Positions 42,123-49,969 of a stretch of DNA of 49,969 bases are shown here, piece by piece. The DNA comes from Vulcanimicrobiota bacterium (GTDB lineage Bacteria > Vulcanimicrobiota > Vulcanimicrobiia > Vulcanimicrobiales > Vulcanimicrobiaceae). The notes below the pieces were generated by a model, which had not been told where the DNA came from, did not search any database, and saw only the letters and a program-made list of their open reading frames with translations. Position 1 is the first letter of the stretch, and the number at the start of each line of letters is the position of its first letter. Both the position numbers and the translations under genes were made by a program. The stretch lies in assembly GCA_028287565.1 (NCBI GenBank), contig JAQBPK010000263.1, positions 1-49,969 of the forward strand, given 5' to 3'.

Positions 42123-42668
42123 GTGATCCATCGTTTTTCGGCCGCCGCGGCGGCCGTCATCGCACTGTTGCTGCCGGCAGCGAGCGGCGCCGCCGCGCCC
42201 GCGACGCTTCCCGACGCGGTACCGGACTGGTCGTCCGTCGACTTCTTGATCGGAACGTGGACGTGCGAAGCCACGTTCACCGCGCGGCCGGGCGTGAAGC
42301 GCAGCAAGGCGGCGTTCCGCTACGACTTCGACCGCCGGTGGCTGCGCGAGGACATCACCTCGCCGCCGTTCGACCAGTTCCGCACGCGTCAGATCGACAC
42401 CGTCATCTACACGACGTACAGCCCCTATCTCAAGAAGTGGATCAGCACCGGGCTCGACAACTTCGGCCGCTTCGGGACGAGCCGTTCCGACGGCTGGCAC
42501 GGCGACACGATCGTGTGGGAGGACGACGAGCAGACCAGCGGCGCGCGCGCCGCGGAGTCGCTGACGCGGGTCGACGCGACGCACACGCGCGACGTGTTCC
42601 GCATGCGCAACGCGGACGGCACGCTGCAGGCGCCCAGCGCCGTGCAGACCTGCGCGAAGGACCGGTGA
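42123..42668 (+). CDS. Secreted hypothetical protein (DUF1579-like)
   Basis: 181 residues. A signal peptide (MIHRFSAAAAAVIALLLPAASGAAA) is followed by WSSVDFLIGTWTCEATFTAR, which resembles the start of DUF1579-type lipocalin-like proteins, and ends RNADGTLQAPSAVQTCAKD. Two Cys (in TWTCEA and QTCAKD) could pair. The GTG start follows AGGAGA with a 6-base spacer, better than any upstream start. It is coupled by GTGA to the peptidase gene. No function can be assigned. Confidence 0.7.
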   Translation: MIHRFSAAAAAVIALLLPAASGAAAPATLPDAVPDWSSVDFLIGTWTCEATFTARPGVKRSKAAFRYDFDRRWLREDITSPPFDQFRTRQIDTVIYTTYSPYLKKWISTGLDNFGRFGTSRSDGWHGDTIVWEDDEQTSGARAAESLTRVDATHTRDVFRMRNADGTLQAPSAVQTCAKDR

Positions 42669-44749
42669 AGCTGCTCGCGCCGGCGCTGTTGGCGCTCGCC
42701 ACGGCAGCGCTGCCGGTTCACGCGCCGGTGGTCGAAGATTATTTCGGCGCGCGCGTCGCCGACCGCTTTCGCTGGATGGAGAACGTCGCCGATCCCGCGG
42801 TGCAGCGCTGGGTGCGCGAGCGCGACCGCGACGCCGTCGCGCAATTGCGCGGACCGCGCAACGAGGCGCTGCGGCATCGCATCCAGGCGCTCGATGACGA
42901 GGGCACGTGGGTGCCGGCCGTCGCGTACGCCGGCAGCCGGTTCTTCGTGCTGCAGGCCGGTCGCCGGCGCGACGTTCCGCAGCTCTTCGTGCGCGACGAC
43001 CGGCTCGGGCCGCAGCGGCTGCTCGTGCGGGCACGGGCCGACCGCGGTGCGCACGAGTCGATCGACTACATTGCGCCGTCGCCGAGCGGACGGTACGTCG
43101 CGTACGGCGTCTCGCGCGGCGGCAACGAGAACAGCACGCTGCACGTCATGCGCGTCGCGGACCGCGCGCTGCTCGGCGCGGCGGTTCCGAACGCGCGGTT
43201 CGCGTTCGTGTCGTGGCTCCCCGACGAGAGCGGCTATTTCTACAACCGGCTGCTCGGGCCGCGCACGCTCGTGCGCAGCCGCGTGTACCTGCACCGCCTG
43301 GGCTCGCGCGCGCCCGACGCGCCGGTGTTCGGCTACGGCGTGGCGCGCGGCGTCCCGCTTGCGGAGATCGATCTTCCGCGCGTGTACGCGTCGCGGTTCT
43401 CGCCGTACGTGCTCGCGGTCGTGATGCACGGCGTGCAGCGCAACCTCATCGTCTATTCCAGCCCGCGCGCGGCGCTGCTCGCCGGGCGGCCGCGCTGGCG
43501 CCGCGTCGCGAGCGGCGGCGACGGCGTCATCGCGGCTGACCTCTTCGGCGAGGGCGCGCTGCTGCTCACCGGGCGCCGTTCCTCGCACTTCGAGGTCGAC
43601 CGGCTCGACCTGCGCACCGCCGCCCGCACCACGCTCGTGCCGGCGTCCGCTCCGGTGTTAGCGGGGATCGCCGCGGGTCCCGACGCGCTGTACGTGCGCG
43701 ACCAGCGCGGCGTGCGCTCGGGGCTGCGCGCCGTCGACTACGCGAGCGGCCGCGCGCGCACGATCGCGCTGCCGTTTGCGGGCATCATTCAAGGCTTCAA
43801 CGTCAACCCGGCGCGGCCGGGCGTCGTGTTCCAGACGGCTTCGTGGATCCACGTCCCGCTGTGGCTGCGCGCGGTCGCGCGCGCGGGTGCCGCGCGCGAT
43901 CTGCACCTCAAACCGGCATCGGCGCTGTCGAACCGGCTGGTCGAGGAGGTCGTGAACGTGCGCAGCGCCGACGGAACGCCCGTCGCGCTCGAGATCGTGC
44001 ACTTGCGGGGCCAGCGGCCCGGCGTGGCGCGTCCCGCGATCCTCGAAGCGTACGGCAACTACGGGATCAACTTGGACCCGTTCTTCTATCCCGATCCGGA
44101 GCGGCGTTTCTACACGCGCTACGCGTGGCTGGAGCGCGGCGGGATCTTCGCGTTCGCGCACCCGCGCGGCGGCGGCGAGTTCGGCGAAGACTGGCACCGC
44201 GCGGGCATGCGCCTGAACAAGCCCCGCACGATCGCCGACGTCGTCGCGTGCGCCGATGCGCTCGTCGCCCGCGGCTACACGACGCATGCGCGTCTGATCG
44301 GCTGGGGCAACAGCGCCGGCGGGATCACGGTCGGCAACATCCTCGTGTCGTCGCCGCGCACGTTCGGCGCCGTGATCGACGAAGTCGGCTTGAGCAATCC
44401 CGTGCGGTTGGAAGCAATGGCGAACGGTCCGGCCAACGCGCCGGAGTTCGGCACCGTGCGCACGCGCGACGGCTTCCGCTCGCTCTACGCGATGGACCCG
44501 TACGTCCACGTGGTCGACGGCGCGCCGTATCCGCCGGTGCTCCTCACCGTGGGCATGAACGACGGCCGGCTCGCGCCGTGGCAGGTGCTCAAGTTCGCCG
44601 CGCGCCTGCGCGAGGCCGAGGCGGCGTCGCCGACGGTGCTGCTGCGCGCCGACTACGACGCCGGGCACGGGATGGGCTCGACGCGCTCGCAGCAAGACCG
44701 CATGCTCGCCGACGAGTACACGTTCGCGGCGCGGGCTGCGGCGCGCTGA
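42665..44749 (+). CDS. Prolyl oligopeptidase-family serine peptidase (S9A)
   Basis: 694 residues. A signal-like N-terminus (MKLLAPALLALATAALPVHA) is followed by the substrate-entry beta-propeller starting YFGARVADRFRWMEN, and a C-terminal alpha/beta hydrolase domain. The catalytic Ser is in GWGNSAGGI, the Asp in GMNDGRLAPWQ and the His in AGHGMGS. These enzymes cut short peptides after Pro or related residues. The GTG start overlaps the secreted protein's stop. It may trim or protect against a peptide product, or be an unrelated scavenger. Confidence 0.88.
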   Translation: MKLLAPALLALATAALPVHAPVVEDYFGARVADRFRWMENVADPAVQRWVRERDRDAVAQLRGPRNEALRHRIQALDDEGTWVPAVAYAGSRFFVLQAGRRRDVPQLFVRDDRLGPQRLLVRARADRGAHESIDYIAPSPSGRYVAYGVSRGGNENSTLHVMRVADRALLGAAVPNARFAFVSWLPDESGYFYNRLLGPRTLVRSRVYLHRLGSRAPDAPVFGYGVARGVPLAEIDLPRVYASRFSPYVLAVVMHGVQRNLIVYSSPRAALLAGRPRWRRVASGGDGVIAADLFGEGALLLTGRRSSHFEVDRLDLRTAARTTLVPASAPVLAGIAAGPDALYVRDQRGVRSGLRAVDYASGRARTIALPFAGIIQGFNVNPARPGVVFQTASWIHVPLWLRAVARAGAARDLHLKPASALSNRLVEEVVNVRSADGTPVALEIVHLRGQRPGVARPAILEAYGNYGINLDPFFYPDPERRFYTRYAWLERGGIFAFAHPRGGGEFGEDWHRAGMRLNKPRTIADVVACADALVARGYTTHARLIGWGNSAGGITVGNILVSSPRTFGAVIDEVGLSNPVRLEAMANGPANAPEFGTVRTRDGFRSLYAMDPYVHVVDGAPYPPVLLTVGMNDGRLAPWQVLKFAARLREAEAASPTVLLRADYDAGHGMGSTRSQQDRMLADEYTFAARAAAR

Positions 44750-44761
44750 ACCGTTTCATCG

Positions 44762-46033
44762 TCAAGTACGTGCTTTCGACGGGTCGGGGACATGCGCCGA
44801 AGAGCTGACCTCGTCCGGTGCGCGCGCACCGGCGAAGCACGCGACGATCCCGGCGGCGGCGAGCACGCAGCCCGCCGCCACGATGCCCGCGACGATGCCG
44901 AAACGCGCGAGCAGCACGGCGCTGAGCGCGCTGCCGATTGGAACAGTTCCCCACGTGAGCATGCGCGCGAGCCCCGTGACGCGGCCTTGCATCTGCAGCG
45001 GCACGAGCTGCTGGCGGAAGCTGAACTGCGCGACGTTGTACGCGGTCGTGGCCATGCCGCGCAGCAGCGCGAGCGCGGCGCTGCCGGTGAAGGCGGTGAC
45101 CGCGCTCGTCGCGGCGAGCAGCGGCAAGACGAGAAATCCGAACGCGTTGGTGAAGCTGGTCGCGACGAGCGCGCGCTGCAAGCCGTGGCGGCGCAGCAGC
45201 CGCGGCGCGAGCATCCCCGCCGCGAGGCTGCCGCCGAGCGCGAACGCGGCCAGCGCGCCGACGGCGTCCGGTCGCAGGCCGAGCGTGCGGTAATAGAAGA
45301 GCAGCGCGGCCGGCGCGGCGAGCGCGATGCCCAGATTCGCGATGCTCGTGACGGCGAACAGCCGCATGAGCGGCGGGTTGGAGCGGATGAAGCCGGCGGC
45401 CTCGCGCAGCGAGTGCGAACCGCGCGCGCCCGCACGATGATCGAGCCGCGCCAGAACGGGCGCCAAGAGCGCGAGCGACGCGACGACGAGCGCGATCATG
45501 CCGAGGAACGCGATGCCGGCGCCGCCGCGCTCGAGCAGGATGCCCGCCGCGGGCTGCGCGACGATTGCGGCGACCGAGCCGGTGGTTTGCAGGCGCGAGT
45601 TCGCGAGCGTGAGCCGGTCCGCCGGAACGAGCGCGGGGATCGCGGCTTGGTACGCGACGTCGAACGTCGCGTTGCCCACACCGAGCGTGAGCGCGAACGC
45701 GGCGAGCGACCACCACGCGAGCGCGCCGTCGCGGCTGAAGAAGAACAGTCCCGTCGCCGCGATCAGGCGCAGCGCGTGCGCCGCGACGATGACGCGCCGC
45801 GCGCCGAGCCGGTCGACGAGCGCGCCCGCGACCGGCGAGACGACGGCGTACGGAATCGTCTGCGCGACGTAGATCGCGCCGACCGTTGCCGCCGGCGCGC
45901 GCAGCACCACCGCGGCGACGGACGGGATGAGGAACATGCCGAGCTGCATGCTCGCCATCGAGAAACCGTCGCTCGCCCAGAACCAGCCGAAACCGGGTGC
46001 GAGCGAACGGCTCTCGTCAGCGCCGTCCGACAT
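44762..46033 (-). CDS. MFS exporter, EntS-like
   Basis: 423 residues with about twelve membrane spans and MFS loops DRLGARRVIVAAHALRL and PADRLTLANSRLQTTGS, typical of the enterobactin-exporter-like drug/siderophore efflux group. It likely exports a small molecule across the inner membrane. Its ATG overlaps the end of the TonB receptor gene by 17 bases, so receptor and exporter are made together, an arrangement common for siderophores. Confidence 0.88.
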   Translation of the reverse strand: MSDGADESRSLAPGFGWFWASDGFSMASMQLGMFLIPSVAAVVLRAPAATVGAIYVAQTIPYAVVSPVAGALVDRLGARRVIVAAHALRLIAATGLFFFSRDGALAWWSLAAFALTLGVGNATFDVAYQAAIPALVPADRLTLANSRLQTTGSVAAIVAQPAAGILLERGGAGIAFLGMIALVVASLALLAPVLARLDHRAGARGSHSLREAAGFIRSNPPLMRLFAVTSIANLGIALAAPAALLFYYRTLGLRPDAVGALAAFALGGSLAAGMLAPRLLRRHGLQRALVATSFTNAFGFLVLPLLAATSAVTAFTGSAALALLRGMATTAYNVAQFSFRQQLVPLQMQGRVTGLARMLTWGTVPIGSALSAVLLARFGIVAGIVAAGCVLAAAGIVACFAGARAPDEVSSSAHVPDPSKART

Positions 46034-48371
46034 CGATTCGATAGCCGGCCGAGAGCGCGCGCGGCAGCAGCGGCCGCACGGGAAACAGCACGCTGTCGCC
46101 GCCGAGCGTCGGATACGCCTGCGCGTGCGTGATGTCGGCGTAGCCGTTGCCGCCGCCGGTGTTGAGTGCGTTCGTGAGCGCGAGCACGGCCTTGCCGCGC
46201 CCGAGCGCGAACGCCATGCCCGCGTTCACGACGCCGTACGGCTGCGCGAGGCGCTCGTTGTTCGTGCCGAAATACTGGCCTTCGAGCGCCCATTCGACGC
46301 GGCCCGGGCCGAGCACGCCCGACAGCTGCGCGCGCGCCTTGAACGCCGGAACGCCCACCACGCGCGCGCCGTCGTACGCGAACGACTGCGCGCCGGCGAG
46401 GCGCGGATCGCGCGTCGCGTAGTGCGCGCCGAGCAGCGCGAAGGACGCGTTGAGCACGACGGCGCGCCCGAGCGGAATGCGGCCCTGGTACTCCAGCCCG
46501 GCGACGTTCTTTCCCACCGAGGAGAGGAGCGTGTTGAAGTACACGCGGTCGGCCGCAAACGGCTGCGAGCCGCACACTTCGGGATGCGCCCACAGCGCCG
46601 CGGCGGCGGCGAGAAACCCGGGCGGCGGCAACGCGGCGCCGGCGGGGACGTACACGTACGCGGGCTGGCCGCGCTCGCGGTCGACGTACGCCGTGAGCGT
46701 GGTGGACGCGACCGCGTGCGTGCTGGTGTACGAGAGCTCGTAGCGCTGTTCGCTCTGACCGGCGATCGCGTCGGCCGGCGCAATGGACGTCGCGAGCCGG
46801 CCCGGACAGTCGACGCGCAGGTTGAGCGGATCGCCGAACGTCTCGACCGCGTTCACCAGCGGCGTCGCGCTGCCCAGCGACACGCCCGCCGCGATGCGGC
46901 TGTCGCGCCCGAGCTTCACGGTCGTGCGCGCGCGCAGCTCCGGCGCGTTGCGGCCGTCGTAGCGCGCGAGGCTCAGCCCGACGTCGTGCGTCACGCGCTC
47001 GCCGGTGAACGTGTCGCCGAGGGTGGCGCTCGTGAACGGGGAGCTGGTGTGCGACTCGGTGAGGAACGCCGATCCGCGCTTGGGCACGAAATCGGTGTGC
47101 GAGCCGTTGCTCTGCACGTCGGCGTACAGCCGGTGCTTGCCCGCGCGGCGCGCGAGCGTGATCTGCTGCGGCGAGCTCGCCAAACGCTGCTCGACGCCCA
47201 GCGGATACGCGGTGCCGAACAGCGTGCGGTTGTCGAAGTCGCGCTCCACCAGCGTGACGACGCGCCCGGCGCGCAGCGTCGCCTCGAACGCGCCCGCTTT
47301 GTACTGCGCCAGCAGGCCCGCGGCCGAGAAGCGCGCGGTGTCGAGGTTCGCGGGGCCGATGCCGCACGGAAGCGCGGTGGTGAACTCGCCGCACCAGTAC
47401 AGCGTGCTGGTGTTGGTAATGTTCTCGCTGAGCGTGACCGTGAGGCGCGGGCCGGGCTGATAGCGCAGCTTCAGCAGATCGCCGTATTGCCGCCGCTGGC
47501 CCTCGCTCGGATAGCGCAGATCGCTCTCGTCCTGCACCACCACGTTGCTCAGCGGCGTCGCGCCGTCGCGCCGCGCGTGCGCGAGCGTCACGGCGAGCTT
47601 GCCGAGCGTCTGCGAGTACGCGAGCGTCGACTGCGCGAGGCCGAAGCCGCCGGCGGATTCCGCGAGGGTGAGACGCGGCGCGCGCGCGGGCTCGATCGTG
47701 CGGATGTCGACGTTTCCGGCCGGGCTCGCGGGATCGCCGAACGTGGACACCGTGACACTTTCTGCCAGATCGGTGCTGATGAAACGGAAATCGGTTGCGG
47801 CGCCGGGGCGCGAGACGCGAATGCCGTCGATCGTCACGCCGGTCTTGCCGGGATCCTGGCCGCGGATCGACACGACCTCGGGCCCGTCGCTGCCCGTGCC
47901 GCGCACCACCGCGACGCCGGGCTTGCCCGCGATGGCGTCGAGCAGCGTTCCGGCCGCTATCGTCTGCACGCTCGCGGCGACGGCGTCCTTCGGCGCGCTT
48001 GCGGTTGTGCTCACGCCGCCGATCGATTGCAGCGGCGCGAGCCGCGCGACGTTCGCCGCGCCGAGCGCGAAGCGCAGGCTCAGCGACGCATAGCCCGACA
48101 GGCGCACGCTCAGCGTATCGCCGTCGTGCGCGGATCCGGCGAGCGCCGCGACGCCGTTCGCTCCGGTGCGCGCCAGCATGCGATCCCCCGCGGAGATCGT
48201 CGCGTTCGCGAGCGGAGCGGCGGTGCGCGCGTCGAGCACCAGCACGTCGCCGGCCGCGAGCACCGGCGGCGCGGCGAGCGCCGCGCGCGCGGTGCAAACG
48301 AACGCGAACAGCATCACGAGCAGCGCACGGTCGAGGAGATAACGATGGATGAACGAATAGCGAGCCTTCAC
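46017..48371 (-). CDS. TonB-dependent outer-membrane receptor
   Basis: 784 residues. An export signal (ends ...MLFAFVCTARAALA) precedes a carboxypeptidase-regulatory-like segment, then the plug domain (LLDAIAGKPGVAVVRGTGS, VSIRGQDPGKTGVTIDGIRV) and a long beta-barrel ending SAGYRIDVGRR. It should import a bulky ligand such as a metal-siderophore complex. I chose GTG at 48369-48371 because it gives a normal signal peptide and leaves 83 bases for divergent promoters; an ATG at 48429-48431 is possible. Neither has a good ribosome binding site. Confidence 0.9.
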   Translation of the reverse strand: MKARYSFIHRYLLDRALLVMLFAFVCTARAALAAPPVLAAGDVLVLDARTAAPLANATISAGDRMLARTGANGVAALAGSAHDGDTLSVRLSGYASLSLRFALGAANVARLAPLQSIGGVSTTASAPKDAVAASVQTIAAGTLLDAIAGKPGVAVVRGTGSDGPEVVSIRGQDPGKTGVTIDGIRVSRPGAATDFRFISTDLAESVTVSTFGDPASPAGNVDIRTIEPARAPRLTLAESAGGFGLAQSTLAYSQTLGKLAVTLAHARRDGATPLSNVVVQDESDLRYPSEGQRRQYGDLLKLRYQPGPRLTVTLSENITNTSTLYWCGEFTTALPCGIGPANLDTARFSAAGLLAQYKAGAFEATLRAGRVVTLVERDFDNRTLFGTAYPLGVEQRLASSPQQITLARRAGKHRLYADVQSNGSHTDFVPKRGSAFLTESHTSSPFTSATLGDTFTGERVTHDVGLSLARYDGRNAPELRARTTVKLGRDSRIAAGVSLGSATPLVNAVETFGDPLNLRVDCPGRLATSIAPADAIAGQSEQRYELSYTSTHAVASTTLTAYVDRERGQPAYVYVPAGAALPPPGFLAAAAALWAHPEVCGSQPFAADRVYFNTLLSSVGKNVAGLEYQGRIPLGRAVVLNASFALLGAHYATRDPRLAGAQSFAYDGARVVGVPAFKARAQLSGVLGPGRVEWALEGQYFGTNNERLAQPYGVVNAGMAFALGRGKAVLALTNALNTGGGNGYADITHAQAYPTLGGDSVLFPVRPLLPRALSAGYRIDVGRR

Positions 48372-48454
48372 GTGTACCCGACGTCGTTTCGGCCGGCTGC
48401 GCCGGTGGACCTCGCGGCGATTCTTACGCATCGCTGTAACAGCATGGTCGAGCG
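48372..48454. promoter_or_regulatory. Divergent intergenic region between TonB receptor and PAH-like gene
   Basis: 83 bases between two divergent starts. It must hold both promoters if the GTG start of the receptor is right. I find no clear -35/-10 pair and no Fur-like box. Confidence 0.25.
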
Positions 48455-49396
48455 GTGAGCGAAAGCGGCGGCGCCGATTCGCTCAAACGCGCGCGTTTCG
48501 CGCACGTGCCGACGATCTTCGGTTTGCCCGACGGCGTGCGCGACGACACCGACGTCGCGCTCATCGGCGTGCCGTTCGACGGCGGCGTCACGCACCGTCC
48601 CGGTGCGCGGCACGGTCCCGAAGCGATTCGCGCGGCGAGCAAGCTGATCCGGCGCGTTCACCACCGCTCGCGCATCGCGCCGTTCGAGGTGCTGCGGTGC
48701 GCCGATGCGGGCGACGTTCCGATCGAGCACTGGTTCGACTTGAGCGCGGCGCACGGCGACATCGAGCGCTTCTACGGCAGTCTGCCGCACGGAACGATCC
48801 CGCTCTCGCTGGGCGGCGACCACTCCATCACGATCCCGATTCTGCGCGCGCTCGGGCGCGAGCGTCCCGTCGCGGTCGTGCACGTCGACGCGCACTGCGA
48901 CACCAGCGGCGAGTACGGCGGCTCGCTGTTCCACCATGGTGCGCCGTTCCGCATCGCGGCGCAAGAAGGTCTGATCGTTCCGGAGCTCACGTTCCAGCTC
49001 GGCATTCGCGGCTCGCTCGCGAACGCCGAGCAGTGGTCGTACTCGTACGAGAGCGGCATGACGGTCGTGACGATCGAGGATTTGTACGAGCGCGGGATCG
49101 CGGCGGTGGGACAATCCGTTGCCGCGGCGCTCGGCGACACGCCGGTGTACGTCAGCTTCGACGTCGATGCGGTCGACCCGGTGTACGCGCCGGGAACGGG
49201 AACGCCGGAGATCGGCGGTCTCACGTCGCTCGATGCATTGATTCTTATTCGTTCGCTGGCAGGAGCGAATTGCATCGGCGCTGATATTGTGGAAGTCTCG
49301 CCCCCATTCGACCTCGGCGGGCATACGTCACTCTTGGCGGCAACGCTCGCATTCGAGATTTTGTGCGTCATCGCGGCACGCGAACGGCGCCTTTAA
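48455..49396 (+). CDS. pah: Ureohydrolase, proclavaminate amidinohydrolase/agmatinase type
   Basis: 313 residues. The binuclear Mn ligands are His123 (GGDHS), Asp145, His147 and Asp149 (HVDAHCDTS), and Asp236/Asp238 (SFDVDAVDP). RFAHVPTIFGLP, RPGARHGPEAIRAAS, LFHHGAPFR and GTGTPEIGGLTS fit the agmatinase/proclavaminate amidinohydrolase branch. PAH removes the guanidine group of guanidinoproclavaminate as urea. Standing directly before a CEAS-like gene, the PAH role is favoured over agmatinase. The GTG start has a weak ribosome binding site. The stop is 15 bases before the next start. Confidence 0.85.
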   Translation: MSESGGADSLKRARFAHVPTIFGLPDGVRDDTDVALIGVPFDGGVTHRPGARHGPEAIRAASKLIRRVHHRSRIAPFEVLRCADAGDVPIEHWFDLSAAHGDIERFYGSLPHGTIPLSLGGDHSITIPILRALGRERPVAVVHVDAHCDTSGEYGGSLFHHGAPFRIAAQEGLIVPELTFQLGIRGSLANAEQWSYSYESGMTVVTIEDLYERGIAAVGQSVAAALGDTPVYVSFDVDAVDPVYAPGTGTPEIGGLTSLDALILIRSLAGANCIGADIVEVSPPFDLGGHTSLLAATLAFEILCVIAARERRL

Positions 49397-49411
49397 GGAA
49401 CGATTGACTCG

Positions 49412-49969
49412 ATGATTCAGACCGCACCGGCAGCTGCGGAGTCGCAGGCTACTGTCGCAGAATACCTGCTGCGCTATCTCGCGCAGCGCGGCATCACGCA
49501 CGTGTTCGGCGTCGTCGGCCGCGAGGCCGCCGCAATTTTGTTCGACGAGCCGAACGCACCCGAGTTTATTCTCACCCGGCACGAGTTCACCGCGGGCGTC
49601 GCGGCCGACGTGCAAGCGCGCATCACCGGGACGCCGGCGGCGTGCTTCGCGACGCTCGGGCCCGGCATCACCAACTTGTCGACCGCGGTCGCGTGCGCGT
49701 TCCTCGACCGCTCGCCGCTGATCGCGATCGGCGCGCAGGCGGAGACCACCGACGGCGTGCCCGGCCAAACGCACCAGTGCATCGACAACGTCGCGCTGAT
49801 GCGCCCGATCACGAAGTACAGCGCCGAGATACGGTCGGCGGACGAGCTCGTGCCCGAGCTCGAGAAGTGCCTGGCGGTCGCGATGGAAGAACCGCTCGGG
49901 CCGGCGTTCATCTCGATCCCGATCGACGTGCTGTCGAGCACGATGCCGCCCGGCACGAGCGCGGCGCAG
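49412..49969 (+). CDS. ceaS: N2-(2-carboxyethyl)arginine synthase-like TPP enzyme (N-terminal part)
   Basis: 186 codons, cut by the window end. It is the N-terminal PYR domain of a thiamine-diphosphate enzyme. The catalytic Glu is Glu58 in TRHEFTAGVAADV. HVFGVVGREAAAILFDE and THQCIDNVALMRPITKYS resemble, as I remember it, carboxyethylarginine synthase of the clavulanate pathway; acetolactate synthases have VFG(Y/V)PGG at the first site. That enzyme joins glyceraldehyde-3-phosphate and L-arginine, the first step of clavam synthesis. Start ATG after AAGGA. Another TPP enzyme role remains possible until the full gene is seen. Confidence 0.82.
   Translation, partial: MIQTAPAAAESQATVAEYLLRYLAQRGITHVFGVVGREAAAILFDEPNAPEFILTRHEFTAGVAADVQARITGTPAACFATLGPGITNLSTAVACAFLDRSPLIAIGAQAETTDGVPGQTHQCIDNVALMRPITKYSAEIRSADELVPELEKCLAVAMEEPLGPAFISIPIDVLSSTMPPGTSAAQ

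Noticed and set aside
1-49969. tRNA or rRNA genes, CRISPR arrays, insertion sequences
   Set aside because: I read for cloverleaf arms, regularly spaced repeats and transposase motifs and found none.

Overview
The window is a very GC-rich stretch of a diderm bacterium. A TonB-dependent receptor, lipobox and signal-peptide proteins and cyclic-di-GMP signalling point to an outer membrane. The chromosomal core rpsR-rplI-(Lon-like protease)-dnaB runs as one unit, and starts are often GTG or TTG. I infer a soil-type deep-branching phylum such as Eremiobacterota/Vulcanimicrobiota (WPS-2) or a relative. This rests on style and gene order only.

Bases 1-19800 are ordinary chromosome. They hold an SDR fragment, a PPK2 polyphosphate kinase, a 21-residue membrane microprotein with a consensus ribosome binding site, a SnoaL-like protein, a flavin oxidase coupled to a phosphoesterase, and the ribosomal protein/dnaB unit with a structured leader. 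Then come a VOC protein, a class I amidotransferase, an amino-acid-oxidase-like flavoprotein, a GGDEF/EAL protein coupled to a LuxR-type regulator, a DUF4382 lipoprotein behind a CRP-like site, a YeiH exporter with a gamma-carbonic-anhydrase-like protein, and a secreted phosphoesterase.

From about 19970 to the right edge lies one large natural-product locus, not closed at the right. Minus operon I (27776 to 21220) encodes an NRPS C-PCP-C protein, a clavaminate synthase/VioC/AsnO-family oxygenase, a beta-lactam synthetase homologue and an ArgJ/ornithine acetyltransferase. A free-standing adenylation enzyme with an Asn/Asp-type code (DLTKVGEVG) sits between the operons. Minus operon II (41855 to 29392) encodes a clan-CD-peptidase-like protein with a zinc ribbon, an NRPS C-A-PCP with a Leu-like code (DAWFLGVVV), an N-hydroxylating monooxygenase, a cupin, a methionyl-tRNA-synthetase-like ligase, an EctB-type aminotransferase, a GNAT, a group II PLP decarboxylase and a DAO-like flavoenzyme. 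To the right are a secreted protein with a prolyl oligopeptidase, a TonB receptor with an MFS exporter, and then a proclavaminate-amidinohydrolase-like enzyme with the start of a carboxyethylarginine-synthase-like TPP enzyme.

Two rare chemistries seem to meet here. CEAS, BLS, PAH, a CAS-family oxygenase and OAT are the early clavam (clavulanate) set, which would build a monocyclic beta-lactam from arginine. N-monooxygenase, cupin, MetRS-like ligase and DAO are the parts of the hydrazine-forming (N-N bond) machinery known from the s56-p1 and triacsin pathways, where cupin and ligase are fused but here are separate genes. With a split, thioesterase-less NRPS and a diaminobutyrate branch, the locus may make a peptide carrying a beta-lactam and/or a hydrazine, or a metallophore, given the TonB receptor. 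The enzyme families are read from sequence. The product and the novelty are inference.
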